Source: DATEPR01 sp963780635 (lineage in GTDB: Bacteria > Actinomycetota > Actinomycetes > Mycobacteriales > Pseudonocardiaceae). Taken from it: a stretch of 64,000 nucleotides of DNA. The stretch's first letter is position 1; each line of letters opens with the position of its first letter. This document shows positions 17,843 through 26,743 of the stretch, in pieces. The position numbers and the translations under genes are program-made. Under the pieces are notes generated by a model. It was given only the letters and a program-made list of their open reading frames with translations, was not told the origin of the DNA and searched no databases. The stretch is from positions 186,001-250,000 of the forward strand of contig CAWACW010000014.1 in NCBI GenBank assembly GCA_963780635.1, in the 5' to 3' direction.

Positions 17843-19657
17843 ATGGCCTTCTCCGTCCAGATGCCGGCGCTCGGCGAGAGCGTCACTGAGGGCACCGTCA
17901 CCCGGTGGCTCAAGCAGGAGGGCGAGTCCGTCGAGGTCGACGAACCGCTGTTGGAGGTGTCCACCGACAAGGTGGACACCGAGATCCCCTCTCCTGCGAC
18001 CGGCATCCTGCAGCGGATCGTCGTGAGCGAGGACGAGACCGTCGAGGTCGGCGCCGAGCTCGCGGTGATCGGAGACAGCTCCGACGGCGACGCGAGCAGC
18101 CCGCAGCCCGCCCAGCAGCAGGCAGCGCCCGAGGCGCAGCCCGAGCCGGAGCAGCCCGCGCAGGCAGCCGAGCAGCCGCCCCAGCGCGACGAGCCCGAGG
18201 CGGCACCCGCTCCGGCGGCCGAGGACAAGCCCTCGACGTCCGGCGGCACGCCGGTGACCATGCCCGCGCTCGGTGAGAGCGTCACCGAGGGCACCGTCAC
18301 CCGCTGGCTCAAGCAGGTCGGCGACCACGTCGACGCCGACGAACCGCTGCTGGAGGTGTCCACCGACAAGGTCGACACCGAGATCCCGTCGCCGGTGGCA
18401 GGCACGGTGCTGGCGATCACCGCGGCCGAGGACAGCACGGTCGAGGTCGGCGGTCAGCTCGCGGTGATCGGCAGTGCGGACAGCGCACCCGCGCAGCAGC
18501 CGCCGACGCCCACCCCGGCACCGGAACCCGCGCGGCCGGCAGCGGCCGCGCAGCCCGCGGCACCGGCCCCGGCGCCGGCACAACCCCCGGCACCTCGGGC
18601 CCAGCCACCGGCACCGGCCCCGGCCGCACCGGCTCAGCCCGCGCAGCAGGCCTGGCCGACGCAGCAGCAGGGCCAGGAGCAGACCAACGGCGAGCACGCG
18701 GCCGACGACAGCTCCCCGTACGTGACGCCGCTGGTGCGCAAGCTCGCCGGTGAGAACTCGATCGACCTGGGCCAGGTGAAGGGCACCGGCGTCGGTGGCC
18801 GGATCCGCAAGCAGGACGTGCTCGCGGCCGTCGAGGAGCGGGAGAAGGCGAAGGCGGCCGCTCCGGCCGCCGCTGCCCCGTCCCGGCCCGCGGCGGCGTC
18901 GGCCCCCGCACCGGCCGCCGGTGACGACGCGTCGCTGCGCGGGACCACGCAGAAGCTGTCCCGGCTGCGCCAGATCGTGGCGCAGCGCACCCGGGAGTCG
19001 CTGCAGGGTTCGGCCCAGCTGACCCAGGTGGTCGAGGTCGACGTGACCCGGATCGCGAAGCTGCGCAACCGGGCCAAGGCGGAGTTCGAGCACCGCGAGG
19101 GCGTGAAGCTGACGTTCCTGCCGTTCTTCGCGAAGGCCACCGTCGAGGCGCTCAAGCAGCACCCGAAGCTGAACGCGTCCATCGACGAGGAGGCCAAGGA
19201 GGTCACCTACCACGGCGCCGAGCACCTGGGCATCGCGATCGACACCGAGCGCGGCCTGCTCAACGCGGTGATCCACGACGCGGGTGACCTCAACCTGGCC
19301 GGTCTCGCGCACAAGATCGCCGACCTGGCGAACCGTGCGCGGACCAGCAAGATCGGCCCGGAGGAGCTGTCCGGCGGCACGTTCTCGCTGACCAACCTGG
19401 GCAGCAACGGCGCGCTGTTCGACACGCCGATCATCCAGCAGCCGCAGGTCGGCATCCTCGGGGTCGGCGTCGTCGTGAAGCGGCCCGTGGTCGTGTCCGG
19501 CGAGGACGACGACGAGACCATCGCGATCCGCTCGATGGTCTACCTGTCGCTCACCTACGACCACCGCCTGGTCGACGGTGCCGACGCCGGCCGGTTCCTG
19601 ACCACCGTGAAGCACCGTCTGCAGGACGGCGAGTTCGCGGCGGATCTCGGCCTGTAG
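17843..19657 (+). CDS. sucB: 2-oxoacid dehydrogenase dihydrolipoyl acyltransferase (E2)
   Basis: 604 residues. Two lipoyl domains with lipoylated Lys43 and Lys176, each in TDKVDTEIPS; long Ala-Pro-Gln linkers; a peripheral-subunit-binding domain around residues 290-330 (YVTPLVRKLAGENSIDL); then the catalytic acyltransferase domain with His574 in YDHRLVDGADAGRF. Actinobacterial proteins of this kind serve pyruvate and/or 2-oxoglutarate dehydrogenase. lipB and lipA downstream make its lipoyl groups. It corresponds to Rv2215 (dlaT). Confidence 0.94.
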   Translation: MAFSVQMPALGESVTEGTVTRWLKQEGESVEVDEPLLEVSTDKVDTEIPSPATGILQRIVVSEDETVEVGAELAVIGDSSDGDASSPQPAQQQAAPEAQPEPEQPAQAAEQPPQRDEPEAAPAPAAEDKPSTSGGTPVTMPALGESVTEGTVTRWLKQVGDHVDADEPLLEVSTDKVDTEIPSPVAGTVLAITAAEDSTVEVGGQLAVIGSADSAPAQQPPTPTPAPEPARPAAAAQPAAPAPAPAQPPAPRAQPPAPAPAAPAQPAQQAWPTQQQGQEQTNGEHAADDSSPYVTPLVRKLAGENSIDLGQVKGTGVGGRIRKQDVLAAVEEREKAKAAAPAAAAPSRPAAASAPAPAAGDDASLRGTTQKLSRLRQIVAQRTRESLQGSAQLTQVVEVDVTRIAKLRNRAKAEFEHREGVKLTFLPFFAKATVEALKQHPKLNASIDEEAKEVTYHGAEHLGIAIDTERGLLNAVIHDAGDLNLAGLAHKIADLANRARTSKIGPEELSGGTFSLTNLGSNGALFDTPIIQQPQVGILGVGVVVKRPVVVSGEDDDETIAIRSMVYLSLTYDHRLVDGADAGRFLTTVKHRLQDGEFAADLGL

Positions 19658-19670
19658 CAACGATTCATCC

Positions 19671-19701
19671 TTCGGCCCCGGCGGTTTCCGCCGGGGCCGA
19701 A
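19671..19701 (+). terminator. 14-bp hairpin after the E2 gene
   Basis: TTCGGCCCCGGCGG, loop TTT, exact reverse complement. It starts 13 bp after the stop codon. Confidence 0.8.
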
Positions 19702-19769
19702 GCGTTGTCCGGATCACGTAACCCGGCCGCCGGCTCGCGTCCGCGCCGCCTGTGGACCACGATCGACTC

Positions 19770-20654
19770 ATGCGCGTCGTGATCGCAGGTTCGTCCGGAC
19801 TCATCGGCACCGCGCTGGTCGCGTCACTGCGCGGCGCGGGGCACGACGTCACCAGATTGGTCCGCCGCCCGCCCGCCGCGGCCGACGAGCGACGCTGGGA
19901 CCCGCCTGCCGGTGTCATCGAGCCGGACGCGCTGTCCGGTGTGGGTGCCGTGGTCAACCTCTGCGGTGTCGGGATCGGTGACCGGCGGTGGACCGCGGAA
20001 CGCAAGCAGGCCATCAAGGACAGCCGGTTCACACCGACGGAGGTGCTCGCCGGAGCCGTCGCGGAGCATGGCATCGGCACGCTGGTGAACGCCTCCGCGG
20101 TCGGCTTCTACGGCGACACCGGGGACACCGAGGTCGACGAGACCGTACCCGTGGGCGAGGGATTCCTGGCCGGGCTGTGCCAGACCTGGGAGCGGTCGAC
20201 CGGGGCGGCAGCGGCGGCCGGTGCGCGGACCGTGCTGGTGCGCAGCGGGCTCGTACTGTCATCGCACGGCGGTCTGCTGTCCCGGCTCAAGCCGCTGTTC
20301 TCGCTGTATGCGGGCGGCAAACTGGGCAGTGGCAGGCAGTACATGCCCTGGATCTCGCTGGCCGACGAGGTCGCCGCGCTCCGGTTCGCCGTCGAGCAGG
20401 ACACGCTGAGTGGTCCGGTGAACCTGACCGCGCCGACGCCGGTGACGAACGCGGAGTTCACCAGCACGCTGGCGGCCGCGCTCAACCGGCCGGCGCCGTG
20501 GGTGGTGCCCGGTTTCGCGTTGCGGCTGGTGGTGGGCGAGTTCGCCGACGAGGGCGTGCTGATCGGGCAGCGCGCGGTACCCGAGGCGTTGCGGCGCGCC
20601 GGTTTCGGGTTCGGCCACGAGACGCTGCGCGACGCTCTGGCCGCGGTTGTCTGA
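19770..20654 (+). CDS. TIGR01777 family epimerase-like protein
   Basis: 294 residues from ATG 19770. N-terminal Rossmann motif VVIAGSSGLIGTAL, then NLCGVGIGDRRWT and the C-terminal segment GLLSRLKPLFSLYAGGKLGSG...MPWISLAD typical of TIGR01777 (SDR39U1/YfcH-like). The biochemical role is unknown. It corresponds to Rv2216, between the E2 gene and lipB. Confidence 0.9.
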   Translation: MRVVIAGSSGLIGTALVASLRGAGHDVTRLVRRPPAAADERRWDPPAGVIEPDALSGVGAVVNLCGVGIGDRRWTAERKQAIKDSRFTPTEVLAGAVAEHGIGTLVNASAVGFYGDTGDTEVDETVPVGEGFLAGLCQTWERSTGAAAAAGARTVLVRSGLVLSSHGGLLSRLKPLFSLYAGGKLGSGRQYMPWISLADEVAALRFAVEQDTLSGPVNLTAPTPVTNAEFTSTLAAALNRPAPWVVPGFALRLVVGEFADEGVLIGQRAVPEALRRAGFGFGHETLRDALAAVV

Positions 20655-20675
20655 CGTCGGCGTAATGTCAGATTC

Positions 20676-21431
20676 GTGACTGACACAGAGCGCGCAGCGG
20701 CCCGGCGGACGTCGTGCCGCGCGGCCGGGGAGCCGGTGGAAGTTCGGCTGCTCGGCACCGTCGACTACGCGGCGACCTGGGACACGCAGCGCGAGCTGGC
20801 CACGGCCCGCGCTGACGGCGGTCGCGACACGCTGCTGCTGCTGGAGCACCACCCCGTCTACACGGCGGGCAGGCGGACCGAACCCGAGGACCGGCCGCGC
20901 GACGGCAGCCCGGTGATCGACGTGGATCGTGGCGGCAAGATCACCTGGCACGGTCCCGGCCAGCTCGTCGGCTACCCCATCGTCATGCTCGCGGATCCGA
21001 TCGACGTGGTGAACTACGTGCGCCGCCTCGAGGAGGCGCTGATCGCGGTGTGCGACGCGTTCGGGTTGACGGAGGCGGGCCGGGTGGAGGGCCGCAGCGG
21101 CGTGTGGCTGCCCGCCGACGGCGAGCGCATCGAGCGCAAGATCGCCGCGATCGGCATCCGCGTGCAGCGCGACGTCACCATGCACGGCTTCGAGATCAAC
21201 TGCAACGCCGACCTGGCGTCGTTCGACAACATCATCCCGTGCGGCATCCGGGACGTCGGCACCACGTCGCTGTCGCTGGAGCTGGGCAGGCAGGTCACGG
21301 TCGCCGAGGTGCTGCCGGTGGCCAGGGACGCCGTGCTCGCCGCATTGGACGGCTCGCTGCCGGTGTCCGAGCGGCCGATCCGCAGGCAGCAGCCCGACGT
21401 CCCCGGGGTCACCTTCGAGCTGGCCAACTAG
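20676..21431 (+). CDS. lipB: octanoyl-ACP:protein octanoyltransferase
   Basis: 251 residues. LipB signatures: RGGKITWHGPGQLVGYP, the catalytic Lys155 in RKIAAIGI and Cys189 in IIPCGIRD. It moves octanoyl groups from ACP to the E2 and glycine-cleavage H domains, the first step of lipoate synthesis. It starts with GTG 22 bp after the TIGR01777 gene. Its normal partner lipA is 4.3 kb further on. Confidence 0.94.
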   Translation: MTDTERAAARRTSCRAAGEPVEVRLLGTVDYAATWDTQRELATARADGGRDTLLLLEHHPVYTAGRRTEPEDRPRDGSPVIDVDRGGKITWHGPGQLVGYPIVMLADPIDVVNYVRRLEEALIAVCDAFGLTEAGRVEGRSGVWLPADGERIERKIAAIGIRVQRDVTMHGFEINCNADLASFDNIIPCGIRDVGTTSLSLELGRQVTVAEVLPVARDAVLAALDGSLPVSERPIRRQQPDVPGVTFELAN

Positions 21432-21438
21432 AGCGGTT

Positions 21439-21466
21439 TTCCTCAGCCTCGGAGGAGGCCGAGGAA
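21439..21466. terminator. hairpin between lipB and the convergent LLM gene
   Basis: TTCCTC-a-GCCTC, loop GGAG, GAGGC-c-GAGGAA; 11 pairs with one A/C mismatch. It lies between convergent stops. Confidence 0.65.
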
Positions 21467-21473
21467 CCACGCC

Positions 21474-22418
21474 CTAGCCCAGCTGCGGTGCCACGTCACT
21501 GGCCACCAGCTCGATGTGGTCCAGATCGGCGAGGTCCAGCACCTGCAGGTAGGCCGTGCCGATGCCGGTGCGTTCGCGCCACGCGCCCAGTTTGTCGACG
21601 ACCTCGGCGGGCGTGCCCGCGAAGCCGTTGGTGCGGATCTCCTCCACCTGCCGACCGATCGCCGCCGCGCGCCGGGCCACTTCGGCATCGTCGCGGCCGA
21701 CGCAGAGCGTGAGCGCCACCGACCGGCGCAGCGACTTCGGGTCCCTGCCGATCGCCTCGCAGGCCTGGTCGACCCGGCCGAACTGGGTGACCGCGGTGTC
21801 CAGGTCGCCGAACGCGATGTTGAACTCGTCGGCGAAGCGAGCGGCCAGCGCGGGGGTGCGCTTGGGGCCGAAGCCACCGATGATCACCGGGGGCATCGGC
21901 TTCTGCGCCGGCTTGGGCAGCGCGGGCGAGTCGACGACTTGGTAGTGCTTGCCCTGGAAGGAGAACTTCTCCTCGGCAGGTGTGCGCCACAGGCCGGTGA
22001 TGATCTCCAGTTGCTCGGCGAACCGCTCGAACCGCTCCCCCACCGCCGGGAACGGCACCCCGTACGCGGTGTGCTCGGCGGCGTACCAGCCGGCGCCGAA
22101 ACCGAACTCGACCCGGCCGCCGGACATCTGGTCGACCTGCGCGACCTCGATCGCCAGCGGCCCCGGGTAGCGGAACGTGGCCGACGTGACCAGGGTGCCC
22201 AGCCGGATGGTGTCGGTGTCCCTGGCCAGGCCGGCCAGCGACGCCCACGCGTCGGTCGGGCCGGGCTGCCCGTCACCGGCACCCATGGTGAGGAAGTGGT
22301 CGGAGCGGAAGAACGCGTCGTAGCCGGCCTGCTCGGCACACCTGGCCACTCGCAACTGGTCGACGTAGCTGGCACCGAGCTGCGGCTCGGTGAAGATCCT
22401 GAGCTGGAAGGTGTCCAC
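21474..22418 (-). CDS. LLM-class F420-dependent oxidoreductase
   Basis: 314 residues, luciferase-like barrel. Blocks FRSDHFLTMG, LRLGTLVTSATFRYPG (here IRLGTLV), MSGGRVEFGFGAGWYAAEH and PPVIIGGFGPKRT are typical of the F420-dependent glucose-6-phosphate dehydrogenase-like LLM group. Substrate unknown. It is the first gene of the insert that separates lipB from lipA. Confidence 0.87.
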   Translation of the reverse strand: MDTFQLRIFTEPQLGASYVDQLRVARCAEQAGYDAFFRSDHFLTMGAGDGQPGPTDAWASLAGLARDTDTIRLGTLVTSATFRYPGPLAIEVAQVDQMSGGRVEFGFGAGWYAAEHTAYGVPFPAVGERFERFAEQLEIITGLWRTPAEEKFSFQGKHYQVVDSPALPKPAQKPMPPVIIGGFGPKRTPALAARFADEFNIAFGDLDTAVTQFGRVDQACEAIGRDPKSLRRSVALTLCVGRDDAEVARRAAAIGRQVEEIRTNGFAGTPAEVVDKLGAWRERTGIGTAYLQVLDLADLDHIELVASDVAPQLG

Positions 22419-22427
22419 GGAGGCCTA

Positions 22428-22697
22428 ATGTATCCAGTCCGGGCAGGGGTCAGCGGTGCCGGTCCCGGTGTGCCCGGCCCTCCGGCTTCGCCGGCTGGGC
22501 ATCAGGCCCGCGCAGGCATGTATCCAGTCCCGGCAGGAGTCAGCGGTGCCGGTCCCGGTGTGCCCGGCCCTCCGGCTTCGCCGGCTGGGCATCAGGCCCG
22601 CGCAGGCATGTATCCAGTCCCGGCAGGAGTCAGCGGTGCCGGTCCCGGTGTGCCCGGCCCTCCGGCTTCGCCGGCTGGGCATCAGGCCCGCGCAGGC
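22428..22697. repeat. three exact-period 90-bp tandem repeats
   Basis: Units start at 22428, 22518 and 22608 with the shared start ATGTATCCAGTCC. They differ at only a few bases. On the minus strand each contains the last ~22 codons and stop of the TetR gene at 22630-23286, so the array consists of extra copies of that gene's 3' end plus a short downstream stretch. The period is a multiple of three. Confidence 0.9.
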
Positions 22698-23286
22698 GTT
22701 CCAGCATCCGGATGATCGTCGTGGACACCTCGGCGCTCGCCCGTTTCGGCTCGGCGGACCGGGCGATCGTGGTGGCACCGGCGGTCAGCGCGCCGAACAG
22801 CAGGCGGGCCGTCGTCTCCACCGGCAGGTCGTCGATCTCGCCGGCGTCGATGAGCGCCTGGATGCCGGTGCGGACGACGCCGAAGCTGAAGTGGTCCTCG
22901 GCCTCGCGCCAGCGTTCCCAGCCCATCACGACGGGCGCCTCGTGCACCACGATGCGCTGGTAGGACGGGTCGAGGCAGATCTGGATGTAGTGCCGGATGC
23001 CGTTCATGGCCCGGTCCCAGGGGTCGCCGGGACCACCGACGATCTCGGCGAGGCGTGTCATCACGCTGGTCTCGACCGCGTCGAAGGCGGCCTCGAACAG
23101 TGCCTGCTTGCCACTGAAGTGGTGGTACAGCGCGCCTTTGGTCACCCTGGCCCGCTTGGCCACCTCGTCGAGCGACGTGCCGGCGTACCCGCGCTTGGTG
23201 AACAGGTCCACCGCGCTGTCCACCAGGGCGTCCCTCGTGGACTCCGAGTACTCCAGCCGACGCGACCGCACTGTCACCACCGACAC
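22630..23286 (-). CDS. TetR-family transcriptional regulator
   Basis: 218 residues from GTG 23286. An N-terminal TetR helix-turn-helix spans about residues 15-60 (TSLDEVAKRARVTKGALYHHFSGKQALF); the rest is a helical ligand domain. The last ~22 residues (RGPDAQPAKPEGRAHRDRHR) are encoded inside the third unit of the 90-bp array, are basic and not family-like. Two palindromes in front of the gene are likely its operators, implying autoregulation and control of the divergent gene at 23388. Confidence 0.88.
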   Translation of the reverse strand: MSVVTVRSRRLEYSESTRDALVDSAVDLFTKRGYAGTSLDEVAKRARVTKGALYHHFSGKQALFEAAFDAVETSVMTRLAEIVGGPGDPWDRAMNGIRHYIQICLDPSYQRIVVHEAPVVMGWERWREAEDHFSFGVVRTGIQALIDAGEIDDLPVETTARLLFGALTAGATTIARSAEPKRASAEVSTTIIRMLERLRGPDAQPAKPEGRAHRDRHR

Positions 23287-23294
23287 ACTTTACG

Positions 23295-23324
23295 ACATAC
23301 CGCCGGTACGTACCCGTGGTATGT
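23295..23324. promoter_or_regulatory. 30-bp palindrome, probable TetR operator 1
   Basis: Outer arms ACATACC and GGTATGT, inner GGTACGTACC, with three-base spacers that differ. It begins nine bases upstream of the TetR start codon, within the divergent intergenic space. The nested symmetry fits binding of one or two TetR dimers. Confidence 0.7.
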
Positions 23325-23330
23325 TGCTGT

Positions 23331-23347
23331 CCATACCGAGAGTATGG
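23331..23347. promoter_or_regulatory. 17-bp palindrome, probable TetR operator 2
   Basis: CCATAC, centre CGAGA, GTATGG. It shares the CATACC half-site of operator 1; a further GGTATG half-site lies at 23359-23364. All are upstream of the gene at 23388. Confidence 0.6.
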
Positions 23348-23387
23348 CGCAGACCAGCGGTATGACAGGGCGCACGGAGGGACTGCC

Positions 23388-23888
23388 ATGAGTTGGGCGG
23401 ATTTTTACCGGCGGCGGGACGCGATCGACCTCGTGCTCACGCGAGCGCAGCGGGACGAGGCGTTCGACGACATCGCACGCGAGGTCTTCGGCGGCAGCGA
23501 CGAGCTCGCGCTCGCCCTGCAGTACAAGTGGTCCCAGCAGGTACACGGCCGGCTGGCCGTGGCGCTGGCCGAGGCGGGCCACGCCCCGGATGTCGACCAC
23601 GTGGCGGCCGTCGCGGCGGCGTGGCGGACCACGGCACGCGAGTACCCGGCGTTGCGCCGGGTACTGGACGAGCACGTCTCGATGGGCGACGGGTTCGCCG
23701 AGGCGGTCCGCGCCGAGCAGCGAATGCTCGCCCTGGCGGCGGGCCTGGCCGACGCGAGTGAACCGCCCGAGGAGACGGCCCGGATCGGCGCGGCATTCCA
23801 GGCGTTGATCCGCACCACACCGGACCGCCGGCACCGCCGCACCAACCCGGTCGAGCAGCTCTTCCGCCGCCTGGTCGCCAGCTCCTGA
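23388..23888 (+). CDS. hypothetical helical protein (166 aa)
   Basis: 166 residues starting MSWADFYRRRDAID after CGGAGGGA. It is rich in Ala, Arg and Glu and looks all-helical, with no signal or membrane segment and no catalytic motif I recognise. It is divergent from the TetR gene and downstream of both palindromes, so it is the likely regulated target. Confidence 0.65.
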   Translation: MSWADFYRRRDAIDLVLTRAQRDEAFDDIAREVFGGSDELALALQYKWSQQVHGRLAVALAEAGHAPDVDHVAAVAAAWRTTAREYPALRRVLDEHVSMGDGFAEAVRAEQRMLALAAGLADASEPPEETARIGAAFQALIRTTPDRRHRRTNPVEQLFRRLVASS

Positions 23889-23921
23889 CACCAGGCGGCG
23901 CTCAGCCAGGCGGGTGTCAGG
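23884..23921. terminator. hairpin over two convergent stop codons
   Basis: CCTGACACC pairs with GGTGTCAGG across a 20-base GC-rich loop. The arms contain the stop codons of the 166-aa gene (plus strand) and of the VOC gene (minus strand). Confidence 0.5.
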
Positions 23922-24672
23922 CGGCGGTGCTCATCAGGAAGAAGACCGAGCCGTGCGGGTCGGCGCACATGGCCATCCGGCCGTAGGGCGTGTCCTTGGG
24001 CTCGCCGAGTACCGAACCGCCCGCCGCGCGCACGCGCGCCGCGGCGGCGTCGGTGTCCGCGGCGGCGAAGTAGCTGTTCCAGGCGGCCGGTCTGCCCTCG
24101 TCGGACTTGCCGATGCCGGCGACGTCCCGGCCGCGGACCTGGATCGTCGTGTAGTCGAAGTCGGGCGACATCGGCGGGCTGATCCCCACGCCGAAGACGG
24201 CCGAGTAGAAGGCCCGCGCGGTCGCCGGGTCCGGGGTCATCAGCTCGTTCCAGATCTGCGCGCCCGGCTCGTTGGCCACTTCGGCGCCACCGTGACCCTG
24301 CGACTCGATGATGCCGAACTGGCCACCGGTCGGGTCCGCCGCGAGAGCGATCCGCAGGCCCGCGCCGGGCACCTCGATCGCACCTGTCTGTGACACGCCG
24401 CCGTTGGCCACTACCGCGGCCAGCACCGGATCCAGGCCGTCGGCCGCGAGGTAGGTCACCCAGATCATGTCCGGCGTCCCGGGCGGGGTGACCATGCCGG
24501 CCACGTTCTTGCCCCTGATCAGCGCTTCCGTGTAGAAGTGCTGTTCTTCGGGGGCGACGCGGTAGTCCCAGTCGAAGACACTGGTGTAGAAGTCCATCGA
24601 CTTCTGCCGGTCGGGCGTCCACAGGTCCAGCCAGCACGGCGTGCCCTGGAGGTATTCGGCGATCTCAGGCAT
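23917..24672 (-). CDS. VOC-superfamily (glyoxalase-like) protein with two domains
   Basis: 251 residues forming two similar halves: residues ~8-120 (GTPCWLDLWTPD, FYTSVFDWDY) and ~135-250 (WNELMTPDPATARAFYSAVFG, ending ADPHGSVFFLM). This is the two-domain VOC arrangement seen in glyoxalase/bleomycin-resistance-like proteins such as the CFP32 type. Metal ligands are incomplete in places, so a binding role is as likely as catalysis. Confidence 0.85.
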   Translation of the reverse strand: MPEIAEYLQGTPCWLDLWTPDRQKSMDFYTSVFDWDYRVAPEEQHFYTEALIRGKNVAGMVTPPGTPDMIWVTYLAADGLDPVLAAVVANGGVSQTGAIEVPGAGLRIALAADPTGGQFGIIESQGHGGAEVANEPGAQIWNELMTPDPATARAFYSAVFGVGISPPMSPDFDYTTIQVRGRDVAGIGKSDEGRPAAWNSYFAAADTDAAAARVRAAGGSVLGEPKDTPYGRMAMCADPHGSVFFLMSTAA

Positions 24673-24738
24673 GTCGAGAGCCTCCCACCGCCGGCCGACA
24701 GGGGCACCCTGGCGCGACCCCGTACCCAGGAGTAGTCA

Positions 24739-25704
24739 TTGACCATGCCACGCTGGTCCGAACAGGACATCCCACATCAGGCCGGACGAACCGCACTGAT
24801 CACCGGCGCGAACTCCGGCCTCGGCCTGCGGACCGCGCAGGTCCTCGCCGAGCACGGCGCCCGCGTGCTGCTCGCGTGCCGGTCGGCTGACCGCGGCGCC
24901 GACGCGCTGCGCACGGTCAACGACGCCGCTCGCGCCGCCGGTGTCGACGCGACCGCCGAACTGGTCGTGCTCGACCTGGCCGACCTGCGGTCCGTGCGCG
25001 CGGTCGCCGAACAGGTCAGGGCCCTGACCGGCGACCAGCTCGACCTGCTGGTGAACAACGCCGGCGTGATGATGACGCCGCACCGGACCACCGTCGACGG
25101 GTTCGAGCTGCAGTTCGGCACCAACCACCTCGGCCATGCCGCGCTGACGTGGCTGCTGATGCCCGCCCTGCGTGCCCGGCCCGCCGCCCGGGTGGTGACG
25201 CTGTCCAGTACCGCGGCCCGCGGCGGCCGGATCCGGACCGCCGACCTGAACTTCGAGCACCGCACCTATCAGCCGATGGCCGCCTACGGCCAGGCGAAGC
25301 TGGCCAACCTGATGTTCGCGCAGGAGCTGGACCGGCATGCCAGGACGGCGGGCATGGACCTGATCAGCGTCGCCGCGCATCCCGGCTACACGGCCACCGA
25401 TCTGGTCAGCAACATGGCCGGCTCCCGGGGCAGTGGCCCGATCGCCGGTGCCATCGAGTTCTTCGGCGAGCTGGGTGCCCGGTTCGTGGCCCAGAGCGTC
25501 GAGCAGGGCTCGCTGCCGACGCTGTACGCGGCGACCGCGCCGCACGTGCGCGGCGGCGAGTACTTCGGCCCGGACGGCATGTTCGAGATCCGCGGCTGGC
25601 CGGGACACGCGCGGGCGCCGAAGGCCGCCGAGGACACCGATGTGGCCGCGCGGCTGTGGGAGGCGACCGCGCACCTGACCGGCGTCACCCCCGATCCCGC
25701 GTGA
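24739..25704 (+). CDS. short-chain dehydrogenase/reductase
   Basis: 321 residues. Cofactor motif TGANSGLG at residues 22-29, NNAG, catalytic Ser in LSSTAARGG and Tyr183/Lys187 in YGQAK. The pattern is that of retinol-dehydrogenase-like bacterial SDRs. TTG 24739 is seven bases behind AGGAG, so it is preferred over ATG 24745. Substrate unknown. Its stop is 37 bp before lipA. Confidence 0.88.
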   Translation: MTMPRWSEQDIPHQAGRTALITGANSGLGLRTAQVLAEHGARVLLACRSADRGADALRTVNDAARAAGVDATAELVVLDLADLRSVRAVAEQVRALTGDQLDLLVNNAGVMMTPHRTTVDGFELQFGTNHLGHAALTWLLMPALRARPAARVVTLSSTAARGGRIRTADLNFEHRTYQPMAAYGQAKLANLMFAQELDRHARTAGMDLISVAAHPGYTATDLVSNMAGSRGSGPIAGAIEFFGELGARFVAQSVEQGSLPTLYAATAPHVRGGEYFGPDGMFEIRGWPGHARAPKAAEDTDVAARLWEATAHLTGVTPDPA

Positions 25705-25741
25705 CCCTGCTCACGGGTGGCGCCAGCGTAAAGTTTGGCCT

Positions 25742-26743
25742 GTGACGGTTGCGCCGGACGGGCGGAAGCTGCTGCGGCTGGAAGTCCGCAACAGTGAGAC
25801 ACCCATCGAGAAGAAGCCATCGTGGATCAAGACCCGGGCCAGGATGGGTCCCGAGTACACCGAGCTCAAAAAGCTGGTGCACCGGGAAGGCCTGCATACG
25901 GTGTGCGAGGAGGCGGGCTGTCCCAACATCTACGAGTGCTGGGAGGACCGCGAGGCCACGTTCCTCATCGGTGGCGATCAGTGCACCCGGCGGTGTGACT
26001 TCTGCCAGATCGACACCGGCAGGCCCGCCGAGGAGGACCGCACCGAGCCGCGCAAGGTGGCCGAGTCGGTGCAGGCCATGGGGCTGCGCTATGCGACGGT
26101 CACCGGCGTCGCCCGCGACGACCTGCCCGACGGCGGCGCGTGGCTGTACGCGGAGACGGTTCGCCAGATCCACCGGCTCAACCCGGGTACCGGCGTCGAA
26201 CTGCTGATCCCGGACTTCAACGCGGACCCCGCGCAGCTGGCCGAGGTGTTCGGCTCGGCCCCGGAGGTGCTCGCGCACAACCTGGAGACGGTGCCGCGCA
26301 TCTTCAAGCGCATCCGCCCCGGTTTCCGCTACGAGCGCTCACTGGCGGTGCTGACCGCGGCCCGCGAGGCCGGCCTGGTCACCAAGTCGAACCTGATCCT
26401 GGGCATGGGCGAGACGCCGGACGAGGTCACCGAGGCGATGCGGCAGCTGCACGACGCGGGCTGCGAGATCCTCACGATCACGCAGTACCTGCGCCCGTCC
26501 GTGCGGCACCACCCGGTGAACCGGTGGGTGAAGCCGGAGGAGTTCGTCGAGCACCAGCAGGCCGCCGAGCGCATCGGTTTCTCCGGTGTGATGGCGGGCC
26601 CGCTGGTCCGGTCGTCCTACCGGGCCGGCCGGCTGTACGCGCAGGCCATGACGCACCGCGGCGAGACCGTGCCGGACAACCTGGCCCACCTCGCGCAGGC
26701 AGGCCCGGCGGCCCAGGAAGCCAGCTCGCTACTCGCCCGCTGA
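25742..26743 (+). CDS. lipA: lipoyl synthase
   Basis: 333 residues from a GTG. Auxiliary cluster cysteines Cys55, Cys60, Cys66 in CEEAGCPNIYEC; radical-SAM cysteines Cys81, Cys85, Cys88 in CTRRCDFC; C-terminal RSSYRAG serine. It inserts two sulfurs into octanoyl groups made by LipB on the E2 and H proteins. It is separated from lipB by an accessory insert. Confidence 0.95.
   Translation: MTVAPDGRKLLRLEVRNSETPIEKKPSWIKTRARMGPEYTELKKLVHREGLHTVCEEAGCPNIYECWEDREATFLIGGDQCTRRCDFCQIDTGRPAEEDRTEPRKVAESVQAMGLRYATVTGVARDDLPDGGAWLYAETVRQIHRLNPGTGVELLIPDFNADPAQLAEVFGSAPEVLAHNLETVPRIFKRIRPGFRYERSLAVLTAAREAGLVTKSNLILGMGETPDEVTEAMRQLHDAGCEILTITQYLRPSVRHHPVNRWVKPEEFVEHQQAAERIGFSGVMAGPLVRSSYRAGRLYAQAMTHRGETVPDNLAHLAQAGPAAQEASSLLAR

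Noticed and set aside
22428..22697. CRISPR or attachment site
   Set aside because: Direct 90-bp copies of coding sequence without spacers, integrase or tRNA target.
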